Below are positions 26,763-36,028 of a stretch of DNA of 64,000 nt, piece by piece. The DNA lies in NCBI RefSeq assembly GCF_002277815.1, contig NZ_NKJI01000001.1, positions 489,501 to 553,500 on the forward strand, given 5' to 3'. Origin of the DNA: Pseudomonas sp. ERMR1:02 (GTDB lineage Bacteria > Pseudomonadota > Gammaproteobacteria > Pseudomonadales > Pseudomonadaceae). The notes beneath the pieces were generated by a model, which was not told the origin of the DNA, made no database searches, and saw nothing but the letters and a program-made list of their open reading frames with translations. The translations under genes were made by a program, and so were the position numbers. Numbering within the stretch: the stretch's first letter is position 1; each line of letters starts with the position of its first letter.

Positions 26763-27562
26763 GTTCGTATTCCGTCAGAGGCTTGCACTGGTTCAACGCC
26801 TTGAGTTCCGATGCCAAACCGGTCGAAGGATTGCCGGCGTCGCTGAAAGTGGCCGATGGCTTTTTGGGCGAGCAGCCTGTGCGGTTTATCGCCGTGGTGG
26901 CCGACCCCGACAACCGTTTCGCCCGCGCCCGTAACGGTGAGGTCGGTTTGCTCGAAGGCTGGGGCCTGGCCAAGGCTGTGGATGACGTCATCATGGCCGA
27001 CCAGGACAAATCGCACAAACGTGCGCTGATCGCCATCGTCGATGTACCGAGCCAGGCTTATGGTCGCCGCGAAGAAGCGCTGGGGATTCATCAGGCTTTA
27101 GCTGGCGCGGCGGACAGTTATGCGCGTGCCCGTCTGGCCGGGCATGCAGTGATCGGTTTGCTGGTGGGTAAGGCGATGTCCGGGGCATTTCTGGCTCACG
27201 GTTATCAGGCCAACCGACTCATTGCCCTGCGTGATCCAGGCGTGATGGTGCATGCCATGGGCAAGGCGTCGGCGGCGCGGGTGACGCTGCGTAGCGTCGA
27301 AGAACTGGAAACCCTGGCCGCCAGCGTGCCGCCGATGGCGTATGACATTGACAGCTACGCCAGCCTTGGTCTGCTTTGGGAAACCTTGTCGGTGGAACAG
27401 ATTGAACAGCCAACCGCCACCGATGTAAGTCGTGTGACTGAATGCCTGACCCAGGCCATTGGTGATGTCACCGAGAAAGGCCGTGACCTGAGCAGCCGTT
27501 TGGGCGCGAGCAACCGCGCGGCATCGAGCCATGTTCGCCAGCTTTTGAGAGAACAGTGGTGA
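26759..27562 (+). CDS. mdcE: malonate decarboxylase gamma subunit
   Basis: 267 residues. Partner of MdcD in decarboxylation. Segments RFIAVVADPDNRFARAR, GHAVIGLLVGKAMSGAFL and RDPGVMVHAMGKASAARVT match the family. Its ATG overlaps the mdcD stop and its TGA overlaps the mdcG start (GTGA), consistent with fixed stoichiometry through translational coupling. Confidence 0.96.
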   Translation: MSSYSVRGLHWFNALSSDAKPVEGLPASLKVADGFLGEQPVRFIAVVADPDNRFARARNGEVGLLEGWGLAKAVDDVIMADQDKSHKRALIAIVDVPSQAYGRREEALGIHQALAGAADSYARARLAGHAVIGLLVGKAMSGAFLAHGYQANRLIALRDPGVMVHAMGKASAARVTLRSVEELETLAASVPPMAYDIDSYASLGLLWETLSVEQIEQPTATDVSRVTECLTQAIGDVTEKGRDLSSRLGASNRAASSHVRQLLREQW

Positions 27563-28176
27563 ACACGTTAATGGCCCACGACCTGCTCTGGGGCATGACC
27601 CTGCAGCAGTTGCCTGCGGATGCGCCGGCGTGGGTGGTTGAATCCATCAGCGCGGGGCAGCCGGTGGTGGTGCGCCGTGCGGTATCGGCTGCGGGGCAGG
27701 TCGCGGTCGGGGTGCGTGGACGTTTGCGTGAGCAGCGTTATGCAGCGTCGATGGCGATCACCTCGGTTTCGCGCCGGGTGCAGCCGGAACAACTCCGTCA
27801 TGTCGATATCGACCGGGATTTGCCGGCAGTTCGAGCCCTGAAGCAATTGCGCCCGATGCTCGACGGCTGTGGTTGGAAATGGGGTGTCAGCGGCAGCGCC
27901 GGGTTTGAACTGGCCAGTGGATTTTCGGCTCTGCACGAGGGCAGCGATCTCGACCTGATTCTGCGTACGCCACAGTCATTGTCACGTGCTCAAGCGCGAG
28001 AGCTGGTGACTCGGCTTGATGCGGCGGCGTGTGTGGTAGACATGCAATTGCAGACTCCCTTCGGCGCCGTCGCCTTGCGCGAATGGGCCGGTTCTTCGAG
28101 CCGGGTGCTGCTCAAGAATGCCACCGAAGCCAGTCTGGTGTTTGATCCGTGGAACCCGCAGGAGCAAGCGGCGTGA
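27559..28176 (+). CDS. mdcG: malonate decarboxylase holo-ACP synthase (phosphoribosyl-dephospho-CoA transferase)
   Basis: 205 residues from a GTG at 27559, overlapping the mdcE stop; an ATG four codons on (27571) is also possible. A nucleotidyltransferase-like protein that transfers the phosphoribosyl-dephospho-CoA group onto MdcC. WGVSGSAGFELASG and HEGSDLDLILRTP supply the metal-binding Asp pair. Confidence 0.92.
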   Translation: MNTLMAHDLLWGMTLQQLPADAPAWVVESISAGQPVVVRRAVSAAGQVAVGVRGRLREQRYAASMAITSVSRRVQPEQLRHVDIDRDLPAVRALKQLRPMLDGCGWKWGVSGSAGFELASGFSALHEGSDLDLILRTPQSLSRAQARELVTRLDAAACVVDMQLQTPFGAVALREWAGSSSRVLLKNATEASLVFDPWNPQEQAA

Positions 28177-29084
28177 GCAGCTTGTTGGTGTTCCCGGGCC
28201 AAGGCGCGCAGCAGCCGGGCATGCTCCAGCGTGTGCCGCGTGAAACCCTGTGCGAGGCAAGCGATGTGCTCGGTGAAGATGTATCGCTGCTCGATTCTGC
28301 CGAAGCATTGCAATCGACAAGGGCAGTGCAGCTTTGCCTGCTGATCGCTGGCGTGGCGGCTTCGCGGCAGTTGGCGATGCCGGCGGATTACGTCGCCGGA
28401 TTGTCCATCGGTGCCTACCCGGCAGCGGTGGTGGCCGGCGCCTTGAGTTTCAGCGATGCATTGCACTTGGTCAGCCTGCGCGGTGAGTTGATGCAGCGGG
28501 CTTATCCACAGGGCTACGGCATGACTGCGATCATCGGTCTCGATCTGGCGACGGTGGAAGACTTGTTGGCGCAGGTTCACAGCGTCGATTCACCGGTGTA
28601 CCTGGCCAACATCAACGCGGATGACCAGCTCGTGATTGCTGGCAGCGACGGCGCGATGAAAACGGTGGCCGTGTTGGCGAAAGAGCGCGGTGCCGGTCTG
28701 GCCAAGCGCCTGGCGGTGAGCGTGCCGTCGCATTGCCCGTTGCTGGAAAAGCCGGCAACCGTTCTGGCGGAAGCTTTTGCCAAGGTGTCGCTGAAAACAC
28801 CCACGCTGGGATATCTGAGCGGCAGCCGTGCACGGCCCGTCACAAGCATAGAAGCCTTGCGCGACGATTTGGCCTTCAACATGTGCCGCATCGTGGATTG
28901 GCGCGGCACCGTACAAAGCGCTTATGAGCGTGGCGTACGTCTACAAATCGAACTGCCGCCCGGTGCGGTACTGACCGGGCTGGCGCGCCGGGTGTTCGAG
29001 CAAGGTACCGTGATCGCATTCGACGGTGCCCGCCTCGATACCCTGCAGGCGCTGTTGCGTGAGGAGGGAAGCCGCCAAATCTAA
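28173..29084 (+). CDS. mdcH: malonyl-CoA:ACP acyltransferase MdcH
   Basis: 303 residues from the GTG at 28173, which overlaps the mdcG stop (GTGA). A FabD-type acyltransferase that charges MdcC from malonyl-CoA to prime the cycle. LLVFPGQGAQQPGML at the N-terminus, the nucleophile Ser in GLSIGAYPA and the His in SVPSHCPLLE are clear. Confidence 0.95.
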   Translation: MSSLLVFPGQGAQQPGMLQRVPRETLCEASDVLGEDVSLLDSAEALQSTRAVQLCLLIAGVAASRQLAMPADYVAGLSIGAYPAAVVAGALSFSDALHLVSLRGELMQRAYPQGYGMTAIIGLDLATVEDLLAQVHSVDSPVYLANINADDQLVIAGSDGAMKTVAVLAKERGAGLAKRLAVSVPSHCPLLEKPATVLAEAFAKVSLKTPTLGYLSGSRARPVTSIEALRDDLAFNMCRIVDWRGTVQSAYERGVRLQIELPPGAVLTGLARRVFEQGTVIAFDGARLDTLQALLREEGSRQI

Positions 29085-29149
29085 ATCACCGACTCAGGCC
29101 TTCGAACAACAAAAAGAACATTCGACGATGCACTTTGAGGACGACAACA

Positions 29150-29566
29150 ATGATTATTTACGGTGTGGCGCTGTTGGCGATTTGTACGCTGGCAGGGGTG
29201 ATCATGGGCGACATGCTCGGTGTTTTGCTGGGCGTCAAATCCAACGTCGGCGGGGTCGGGATCGCGATGATCCTGCTGATCTGCGCGCGGCTGTGGATGC
29301 AGAAACGCGGCGGCATGACCAAGGATTGCGAGATGGGCGTTGGCTTCTGGGGCGCCATGTACATTCCGGTGGTGGTGGCCATGGCCGCGCAACAGAATGT
29401 GGTCACGGCCCTGCATGGCGGCCCGGTGGCGGTGCTGGCGGCGATCGGTTCGGTGGTGGTTTGCGGTTGCACCATTGCCTTGATCAGCCGGACCCACAAA
29501 GGCGAACCGTTGCCCGATGAACCGCCCGAAGTTACTCCGGTCGGCACTCCAGTAGGAGGTCGCTGA
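29150..29566 (+). CDS. madL: malonate transporter subunit MadL
   Basis: 138 residues with four hydrophobic segments (IIYGVALLAICTLAGVIMG, VGIAMILLICARLW, FWGAMYIPVVVAMAA, VAVLAAIGSVVVCGC) and a Pro-rich tail. MadL and MadM together form the sodium-coupled malonate uptake system. It follows mdcH by 65 nt and is directly followed by madM. Confidence 0.93.
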   Translation: MIIYGVALLAICTLAGVIMGDMLGVLLGVKSNVGGVGIAMILLICARLWMQKRGGMTKDCEMGVGFWGAMYIPVVVAMAAQQNVVTALHGGPVAVLAAIGSVVVCGCTIALISRTHKGEPLPDEPPEVTPVGTPVGGR

Positions 29567-29567
29567 T

Positions 29568-30332
29568 ATGTGGGATCTCATGGAGAAAGGCTTGGTAAAT
29601 AACAGTCTGGTCACGGCGTTCGCGTTCGTTGGCGTGATCATGTGGGTATCGGTCATTCTTTCGAAGCGCCTGACCTTCGGGCGCATTCACGGCTCGGCGA
29701 TTGCCATCGTCATCGGCCTGGTCCTGGCCTGGGTCGGCGGCACCCTGACCGGCGGGCAGAAAGGTCTGGCGGACCTGACGCTGTTCTCCGGTATCGGCTT
29801 GATGGGCGGCGCGATGCTGCGGGACTTTGCCATCGTCGCCACGGCATTCGAAGTGCAGGCCACCGAAGCGAAGAAGGCCGGATTGGTCGGCGTGATCGCG
29901 CTGCTGCTGGGCACGGTGCTGCCGTTCATTGTCGGTGCGTGCATGGCCTGGGCGTTCGGATATCGCGACGCGATCAGCATGACCACCATCGGCGCGGGCG
30001 CGGTGACTTACATCGTCGGCCCGGTAACCGGCGCGGCGATTGGCGCGAGCTCGGATGTGATGGCGCTGTCGATTGCTACCGGGTTGATCAAGGCGATTCT
30101 GGTGATGGTCGGCACACCGATGGCGGCGCGCTGGATGGGCCTGGATAACCCGCGTTCGGCGATGGTGTTTGGTGGTTTGGCCGGGACGGTCAGCGGTGTG
30201 ACAGCGGGGCTGGCGGCGACTGATCGGCGGTTGGTGCCTTATGGGGCGTTGACCGCGACCTTCCATACCGGGCTTGGGTGCTTGCTTGGGCCGTCGTTGT
30301 TGTACTTCATTGTTCGCGCGATTGTTGGTTAA
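29568..30332 (+). CDS. madM: malonate transporter subunit MadM
   Basis: 254 residues, almost entirely hydrophobic, with about eight membrane helices (SLVTAFAFVGVIMWVSVIL through CLLGPSLLYFIVRAIVG). It is the larger MadLM subunit. The ATG is one base after the madL stop. An REP pair follows and separates it from the convergent mdcR. Confidence 0.94.
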   Translation: MWDLMEKGLVNNSLVTAFAFVGVIMWVSVILSKRLTFGRIHGSAIAIVIGLVLAWVGGTLTGGQKGLADLTLFSGIGLMGGAMLRDFAIVATAFEVQATEAKKAGLVGVIALLLGTVLPFIVGACMAWAFGYRDAISMTTIGAGAVTYIVGPVTGAAIGASSDVMALSIATGLIKAILVMVGTPMAARWMGLDNPRSAMVFGGLAGTVSGVTAGLAATDRRLVPYGALTATFHTGLGCLLGPSLLYFIVRAIVG

Positions 30333-30361
30333 GTTTCGAGCGAGAGTCGACTGACCTGACG

Positions 30362-30456
30362 CCTTCGCGGGCAAGCCTCGCTCCTACAGGTTTTGTGTCG
30401 TGCACAAATATTGCGGCATACGCAAATCCTGTAGGAGCGAGGCTTGCCCGCGAAGG
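30362..30456. repeat. inverted REP pair
   Basis: gccttcgcgggcaagcctcg and its inverted copy lie between the convergent madM and mdcR genes. Confidence 0.9.
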
Positions 30457-30469
30457 GCGCGACTCGGGT

Positions 30470-31384
30470 TCAGATCTGGCGATTGGCATACATCCGGCAT
30501 TCCGCCAGCAACGCCAGCAGATTCGGGTCGCGCTCCTTGGCCTTCATGAACACCACGCCAATGTGCTGCTGCATTCGATACTTCTCCTGCAACGGAATCA
30601 GCTTCACCCGGTTCTCATACACCGCCGCAATCCTCCCCGGCAGCAACGCATAACCAACACCGGAGCTGACCATGCTCAGCAAGGTGAAGATGTCATTGAC
30701 CTGCATCGCCACCTTCGGCTCGAACCCTGCCTGGCTGAATACCCGATTGCTATCCTGATGCGTGGCGAAGCCCTGGGTCAGGGTGATGAAAGTTTCGTCG
30801 CGGACCTCGGCCAGGTCGACTTCGCTTCTTTGGGCAAACCTGGAATCGGCTGGCGTGGCCAGGAAGATATCGTCGGAAAACAGCGCGATGTGCTCCAGGT
30901 CCGGGTCGTTGATGCTGTCGTCCAGGGACACCAGAATCGCATCGACCTCCATGTTCTTGAGCTTGTACAACAGGTCGAAATTCGAGCCGAGAATCAGATC
31001 GATGTTGAGCTCACTGCGCCGGATTTTCAGGCCCATGATCAATTGCGGCACGGTCTTCACCGTCAGCGAATACAGCGAGCCCAGCTTGAAGCGCTCGGCG
31101 GAAAAACCGGCGGCCTCGCGGGTCAGGCGCACGCTTTCGACCACGTCCTGAATCAGCTTCTGCGCTCGCTCCTCCAATACGTAGGCGCTTTCCAGCGGTG
31201 TCAGGTTGCGGCCTTCGTGCTTGAACAACGGGCAGCGCAGGGCGCTTTCCAGGGAGTGGATTGCCCGGTGCACGCTGACGTTGCTGGTCTGCAACTCGGC
31301 AGCGGCCCGGGCCAGATTGCCGGTGCGCATGAAGGCCAGGAACACCTCGAGTTTTTTCAGGGTCAACTCTTCGTCGATCAGCAT
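30470..31384 (-). CDS. mdcR: LysR-type regulator of malonate decarboxylase genes
   Basis: 304 residues from the ATG at 31382-31384. N-terminal winged helix (LKKLEVFLAFMRTGNLARAA, then SNVSVHRAIHSLESALRCPLF) and a C-terminal inducer domain. The placement after madM on the opposite strand is the standard Pseudomonas arrangement; MdcR activates the mdc genes with malonate as signal in related species. It reads away from its own promoter region at 31385-31591, which also contains an REP pair. Confidence 0.93.
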   Translation of the reverse strand: MLIDEELTLKKLEVFLAFMRTGNLARAAAELQTSNVSVHRAIHSLESALRCPLFKHEGRNLTPLESAYVLEERAQKLIQDVVESVRLTREAAGFSAERFKLGSLYSLTVKTVPQLIMGLKIRRSELNIDLILGSNFDLLYKLKNMEVDAILVSLDDSINDPDLEHIALFSDDIFLATPADSRFAQRSEVDLAEVRDETFITLTQGFATHQDSNRVFSQAGFEPKVAMQVNDIFTLLSMVSSGVGYALLPGRIAAVYENRVKLIPLQEKYRMQQHIGVVFMKAKERDPNLLALLAECRMYANRQI

Positions 31385-31436
31385 GGTGCAGACTCTTTTT
31401 GGAATGACCCGATTGTGCCCGCTATTGGCGGACCTT

Positions 31437-31521
31437 TGTAGGAGCTGGCTTGCCAGCGAAGGCTGTCTTTGAAACAACGCTAAATTCAAGGGACCCTTCG
31501 CCAGCAAGCCGGCTCCTACAA
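31437..31521. repeat. inverted REP pair
   Basis: tgtaggagctggcttgccag and its inverted copy lie between the divergent mdcR and hemolysin III-type genes. Confidence 0.88.
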
Positions 31522-31591
31522 GGGCCTTGTGTTCTGAAACATTGCGCTTTTACGCTTGAGGCGTATTAACGATTTTCGAGGTGGGGAAACG

Positions 31592-32209
31592 ATGTATCAC
31601 GGGGAAAGATTGAACGCCTGGACGCATCTGGTCGGGGCATTGGCGGCGTTTGTCGGCGGTGTGTGGCTGATCGTTGTCGCCAGCCTGGACGGCAATCCGT
31701 GGAAAATTGTCAGCATGGCAATCTACGCCTTTACCCTGTTGGTGTTGTACAGCGCATCGACCGTGTACCACAGCGTGCGCGGGCGCAAGAAAGCGATCAT
31801 GCAGAAGGTCGATCACTTCTCGATCTACCTGCTGATTGCCGGCAGCTACACGCCGTTCTGCCTGGTCACCCTGCGCGGACCGTGGGGCTGGACGCTGTTC
31901 GGAATTGTCTGGGGACTGGCGCTGATTGGCATCCTGCAAGAGATCAAACCGCGCTCGGAGGCGCGGATTCTGTCGATCGTGATTTATGCGGTGATGGGCT
32001 GGATCGTGCTGGTGGCGGTCAAGCCATTGCTGGCGGCGCTGGGCGGCGCCGGCTTCACCTGGCTGGCATCGGGCGGGGTGTTGTACACCGTGGGCATTAT
32101 CTTTTTTGCTCTTGATCATCGGTTGCGGCATGCCCATGGGATCTGGCATTTGTTCGTGATCGCCGGGAGCTTGCTGCACTTTGTGGCGATCTTGTTTTAC
32201 GTCCTCTAA
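31592..32209 (+). CDS. hemolysin III family (PAQR-type) membrane protein
   Basis: 205 residues with seven hydrophobic segments. Family signatures: YHGERLNAWTHLVGALAAFVGG at the start, YSASTVYHSVRGRKKAIMQKVDH (conserved Ser/His/Asp), and HAHGIWHLFVIAGSLLHFVAI at the end. The conserved His and Asp residues would bind zinc in the PAQR/alkaline ceramidase superfamily. Despite the name, haemolysis is not an established role for this subgroup. Confidence 0.88.
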   Translation: MYHGERLNAWTHLVGALAAFVGGVWLIVVASLDGNPWKIVSMAIYAFTLLVLYSASTVYHSVRGRKKAIMQKVDHFSIYLLIAGSYTPFCLVTLRGPWGWTLFGIVWGLALIGILQEIKPRSEARILSIVIYAVMGWIVLVAVKPLLAALGGAGFTWLASGGVLYTVGIIFFALDHRLRHAHGIWHLFVIAGSLLHFVAILFYVL

Positions 32210-32226
32210 TCATGAACACATAGACC

Positions 32227-32300
32227 TGTAGGAGCGAGGCTTGCCCGCGAAGCTTTTGGCGGCCTTAAGGGCCCCTTCGCGGGCAAGCCTCGCTCCTACA
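32227..32300. repeat. inverted REP pair
   Basis: Closely spaced inverted copies of TGTAGGAGCGAGGCTTGCCC followed by a T-run (attttttt region), between two convergent genes. It may act as a terminator. Confidence 0.88.
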
Positions 32301-32318
32301 GTTTTTTTGTGACCATAT

Positions 32319-33236
32319 TCAAGAAGGTGTCGGGATCAGGCGATCGAGTTGTTCCTGGGCCCGGCGGCTGAAGATCTGTAACAGGTCGTTCAAAGTATGG
32401 GGCGGTGGTTCGGTGGCGCGGGTCACTGCGTACAGGGTGATGGGCAGCGGCGGCGCCAGTGGGCGAATGGTAGTCGTAGCAGGGGACGCGCCGAGGGCCG
32501 TGAACGGGTCGATCACCGCCAGCCCTGCTCCGGATTCCACCATCGCCCGGGCCAGCGAATAAGTCTGCACGGCGATGCGCACCCGGGGCGGCGGCTCGAC
32601 CGCTTCGAGGTAGCTGTCGAGCCGGGCGGCCAACGGGTCGGCACTGGACAAGCCAATCAAGGGCGCATCGGCAAGGGCCATCAGTGGCAGCGGTTGGCCG
32701 ACGTTCTCGTCCGGCCAGTAACCCTTCGGCGCCAATGCCACCAGTACCCCGGACGCCAAGGCCTGGGCCTTCAATCCCGGATGATCCGGTCGTTGCAGGG
32801 TCAGGGCGACATCCACTTCGCGCATCAGCAGGTTCTGCACCAGCTCGCGGCTATGGGCGCTGGACAGTTCGCAGGCGATGTCCGGGTAGCGCCCGGTCCA
32901 TTCGTGAATGGCCGGCGGCAGTAACGAAAGGGCCAGCGCCGGGGTGGCGCCGATTCGCAGGCTGCGGCCCGGCGCGCGGCGCAGGCTCTGGGCAAGGCGT
33001 CGCACGCCTTGCAGGCTTTCGCTGACCTTATCGACCTCACGCTCCAGCTCCAGCGCTTCGGGCGTCGCCTGCAACTTGCCGCGTACGCGCAAGAACAACG
33101 GGAAACCCAACTGCTGCTCGGCATGTTGCAGCACTTTGGTCACCGCCGGTTGCGAGACGTGCAGCAATTGCGCGGCCGCGCTGATCGAACCGGTCTGGCG
33201 GATGGCCTGGAAAATCTCGATGTGACGAAGACGCAT
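32319..33236 (-). CDS. LysR-family regulator, divergent from the amino-acid oxidase operon
   Basis: 305 residues from the ATG at 33234-33236. HTH: IEIFQAIRQTGSISAAAQLL and SQPAVTKVLQHAEQQLGFPLF; then a periplasmic-binding-like effector domain. Only 109 bp separate it from the divergent FAD oxidoreductase gene, so it probably controls that operon. The effector is unknown, perhaps an amino acid. Confidence 0.88.
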   Translation of the reverse strand: MRLRHIEIFQAIRQTGSISAAAQLLHVSQPAVTKVLQHAEQQLGFPLFLRVRGKLQATPEALELEREVDKVSESLQGVRRLAQSLRRAPGRSLRIGATPALALSLLPPAIHEWTGRYPDIACELSSAHSRELVQNLLMREVDVALTLQRPDHPGLKAQALASGVLVALAPKGYWPDENVGQPLPLMALADAPLIGLSSADPLAARLDSYLEAVEPPPRVRIAVQTYSLARAMVESGAGLAVIDPFTALGASPATTTIRPLAPPLPITLYAVTRATEPPPHTLNDLLQIFSRRAQEQLDRLIPTPS

Positions 33237-33345
33237 GGCAAGTCCATAACCTTTGTTTATGGGTCTGGCATCTTTATTCATTGTCCGCCGCCTGTCACCT
33301 GGCTCTAACCTCGGCCTCGACTTAACAACGGTTTTAAGGACGAAT

Positions 33346-34584
33346 ATGGCTCGTGTGTGCATCATCGGCGGCGGCGTGATTGGCCTCGCAACGGCCTATG
33401 CGCTGGTGCGCGACGGCTTTGAAGTGACAGTGGTCGAAGCCCGTGACTCGCTGGGCAGCGAAACCAGTTTCGCCAACGGCGGCCAGCTCTCCTATCGCTA
33501 CGTTGCGCCGCTGGCTGACGCCGGTGTGCCGCTGCAAGCCATCGGCTGGATGCTGCGCGGTGATTCGCCCTTGAAGCTGCGCCCGCGTCTGGACCCGGTG
33601 CAGTGGCGCTGGATGGCTTCGTTTCTTGGCGCTTGCCGCCGCTCGGTGAACCGCGAGAATGCTGCGCACTTGCTGCGCCTTGCGCTGTTCAGTCAGGACA
33701 CATTGAGGACTTGGCGTGAGGACGATGAGCTGACGGGCTTCCAGTGGCGGCGTAACGGCAAACTGGTGACTTTCCGCAGCGCCGGCAGCTTCGAGCATGC
33801 ACGCAAGAGTCTCGCCGATCCGCAACAGCAGCAGGTGCTGTCGGCTGTCGAGTGTGCCGATCTAGACCCGGCGCTGGCCGATGGGCCGTTTGTGGGCGCG
33901 ATCTATACGCCGGACGAAGAGGTCGGCGATTGCCACGGTTTTTGTCAGCAACTGGCGGCGCGGTTAAAAACATCTGGCCGTTGCGAATTTCGCCTTGGTC
34001 AAGCGGTGACTGGAATCCGCCACAGCAACGGAGCGGTCAGCGCTATCGAGCTGGGTAAAGAGGTGCTGCCGGTCGAACACCTGGTGATCGCCGCCGGCCA
34101 CCGCAGTCCGCTGCTAGCGCTACCGGGCCTGCGCCTGCCGCTGTATCCGCTGAAGGGCTACAGCTTGACCGTGCCAATCGGCGCCGAACATCGGGCGCCG
34201 GACGTGAGCATCACCGACTACGACCGCAAGATCGTCTACGCGCGTATCGGCGAACAGCTGCGAGTGGCGGCGATGGTCGACATCGTCGGTTTCGACCCCG
34301 CTGTCGATCCCGAGCGTCTGGCCTTGATCAAGCGCCAGGCCCGCGACACATTCCCTGATGCCGGCGACTACGAGGCGGCCGTGGAGTGGGCCGGCATGCG
34401 CCCGGCGACGCCCAACGGTGTGCCGCTGCTGGGTGCCACGGCATATCGCAATTTGTGGCTCAACCTCGGCCATGGCGCGTTGGGTTTCACCTTGGCGTGC
34501 GGCAGCGGTCGGCTGCTAAGCGAGCTGATTGGCCAGCGCCAGCCTTCCATCGACCTGCACGGTTTCAATCACCGCGCTGCGTGA
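33346..34584 (+). CDS. FAD-dependent D-amino-acid dehydrogenase-like oxidoreductase (DadA family)
   Basis: 412 residues. The N-terminal ARVCIIGGGVIGLATAYALVRDG is the FAD dinucleotide motif; ETSFANGGQLSYRY and the C-terminal WAGMRPATPNGVPLLG, NLWLNLGHGALGFTLACGSG are DadA-family features. It would oxidise an amino acid to its imino acid. It is followed 24 nt later by a RidA protein, which hydrolyses such imines, and then by an amino-acid-binding protein. It is not the usual dadA-dadX pair (no alanine racemase), so the substrate is likely a different D-amino acid or N-substituted amino acid. Confidence 0.85.
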   Translation: MARVCIIGGGVIGLATAYALVRDGFEVTVVEARDSLGSETSFANGGQLSYRYVAPLADAGVPLQAIGWMLRGDSPLKLRPRLDPVQWRWMASFLGACRRSVNRENAAHLLRLALFSQDTLRTWREDDELTGFQWRRNGKLVTFRSAGSFEHARKSLADPQQQQVLSAVECADLDPALADGPFVGAIYTPDEEVGDCHGFCQQLAARLKTSGRCEFRLGQAVTGIRHSNGAVSAIELGKEVLPVEHLVIAAGHRSPLLALPGLRLPLYPLKGYSLTVPIGAEHRAPDVSITDYDRKIVYARIGEQLRVAAMVDIVGFDPAVDPERLALIKRQARDTFPDAGDYEAAVEWAGMRPATPNGVPLLGATAYRNLWLNLGHGALGFTLACGSGRLLSELIGQRQPSIDLHGFNHRAA

Positions 34585-34608
34585 ATTCCATTCGAAGAGG
34601 ACATTGCA

Positions 34609-34959
34609 ATGACCATTACCCGACTGCACAGCAACCCGCGCCTGTCTGGCGCCGTGACCTTTGGCGATTTGGTGTTTCTCTCCGGCCAGGTGCCGGGCTA
34701 TGCCCTGGATGCGGGCGGCCAGACCCGCGAGGTGCTGGCGAAAATCGACACCTTGCTGGCCGAGGCTGGCAGCGACAAGGATCATCTGCTCAGCGCGACC
34801 ATTTACCTGCAAAACATCACCGAAGATTTTGCCGCGATGAACGAGGTCTGGTCGGCGTGGCTGTCGCCGGGACAGGCGCCAAGCCGCACCACTGTTCAGG
34901 CTGAACTGGCGCGGCCGCATGTGCTGGTGGAAATCGCCGTCACCGCCGCCCGAATCTGA
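34609..34959 (+). CDS. RidA family imine/enamine deaminase
   Basis: 116 residues. YjgF/RidA fold with FGDLVFLSGQVPGYA, LLSATIYLQNITEDF and the Arg-containing motif APSRTTVQAEL. RidA hydrolyses reactive imines or enamines to keto acids and ammonia. Placement right after an amino-acid oxidase fits removal of that enzyme's imine product. Confidence 0.92.
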   Translation: MTITRLHSNPRLSGAVTFGDLVFLSGQVPGYALDAGGQTREVLAKIDTLLAEAGSDKDHLLSATIYLQNITEDFAAMNEVWSAWLSPGQAPSRTTVQAELARPHVLVEIAVTAARI

Positions 34960-34989
34960 TAAAAACACTACCCACAACGGAGAATAACA

Positions 34990-35892
34990 ATGCAAAAAAT
35001 CACGTTGCTCGGCTGCACGCTCGGTCTGTTGCTCGGCGGTCAGGTTCAGGCCAATGAAGCGCCACTGACCGGCACCCTGAGTAAGATCGCCAGTGCCAAG
35101 ACCATCACCCTGGGCTATCGTGATGCGTCGGTGCCGTTCTCTTATGTGGGTGATCACACCGGCAAACCGATGGGTTATTCGGTGGATCTGGCGGGCAAGA
35201 TTGTCGAGCGTATCCAGCAGCAACTGGCACTGCCGGATCTCAAGGTGAATTACAACCTGGTGACCTCGCAAACCCGCATTCCGCTTGTGCAGAACGGCAC
35301 CGTGGATCTGGAGTGTGGCTCCACCGGCGTGACCGCCGAGCGGCAGAAGCAGGTGGCGTTCTCCTACGGTTTCATCTACGTCAAAGGTCAGTTGCTGACC
35401 GCTAAAGACAGCGGCATCAAAAGCTTCGCCGACCTGCGCGGCAAGAACGTGGTGACAACCGCCGGCACCACCAATGAGCGCTTCCTGAAGAGTTACAACA
35501 TCGACCACAAGATCGACATGTTCGTGATCAGCGCCAAGGACCACGGCGAAGCCTTCCAGATGCTGCAGTCGGGTCGGGCGGCGGCGTTCTACATGGATGA
35601 CGCGCTGCTATACGGCGAGCGGGCAAAGGCTCATGACCCGCATAAGTGGGTGGTGGTTGGGGAGGAACAGTCGCGGGAAATCTACAGCTGCATGGTGCGC
35701 AAGGACGATCCGCAGTTCCTGGCGCTGGTCAATGGTGCGCTGGCCGATCTTTACAGCTCAGGGGAAATCAACGGCATCTACCAGCGCTGGTTCGAACAGC
35801 CAATCCCGCCGAAAGGTTTGAACCTTGAGTTTCCGATGACTAGCGAACTGAAGGCGATCATCGCCAAACCGGTAAGTGATCCGGTGCAGTAG
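34990..35892 (+). CDS. amino-acid ABC transporter periplasmic binding protein (family 3)
   Basis: 300 residues with signal peptide MQKITLLGCTLGLLLGGQVQA. The family 3 fold shows ITLGYRDASVPFSYVGD, DLECGSTGVTAERQKQVAFS and NVVTTAGTTNERFLK, similar to glutamate/aspartate binding proteins. No permease or ATPase genes follow, so it must use components encoded elsewhere, or only sense. It is probably co-transcribed with the oxidase and RidA genes. Confidence 0.88.
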   Translation: MQKITLLGCTLGLLLGGQVQANEAPLTGTLSKIASAKTITLGYRDASVPFSYVGDHTGKPMGYSVDLAGKIVERIQQQLALPDLKVNYNLVTSQTRIPLVQNGTVDLECGSTGVTAERQKQVAFSYGFIYVKGQLLTAKDSGIKSFADLRGKNVVTTAGTTNERFLKSYNIDHKIDMFVISAKDHGEAFQMLQSGRAAAFYMDDALLYGERAKAHDPHKWVVVGEEQSREIYSCMVRKDDPQFLALVNGALADLYSSGEINGIYQRWFEQPIPPKGLNLEFPMTSELKAIIAKPVSDPVQ

Positions 35893-35930
35893 CGCCTCAA
35901 AGATCGTCCTCTAGACCGCGCCGCGGCCAT

Positions 35931-36022
35931 TCGCGAGCAAGCCCGCTCCCACCTTTGACTTCTGCCGAACACAAATTTTGCATTCGCTGAAGTTCTAATG
36001 TGGGAGCGGGCTTGCTCGCGAA
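35931..36022. repeat. inverted REP pair (GGGAGCGGGCTTGCTCGCGA subtype)
   Basis: Inverted copies lie between the convergent binding-protein and rsmE genes. Confidence 0.9.
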
Positions 36023-36028
36023 GAGGCC

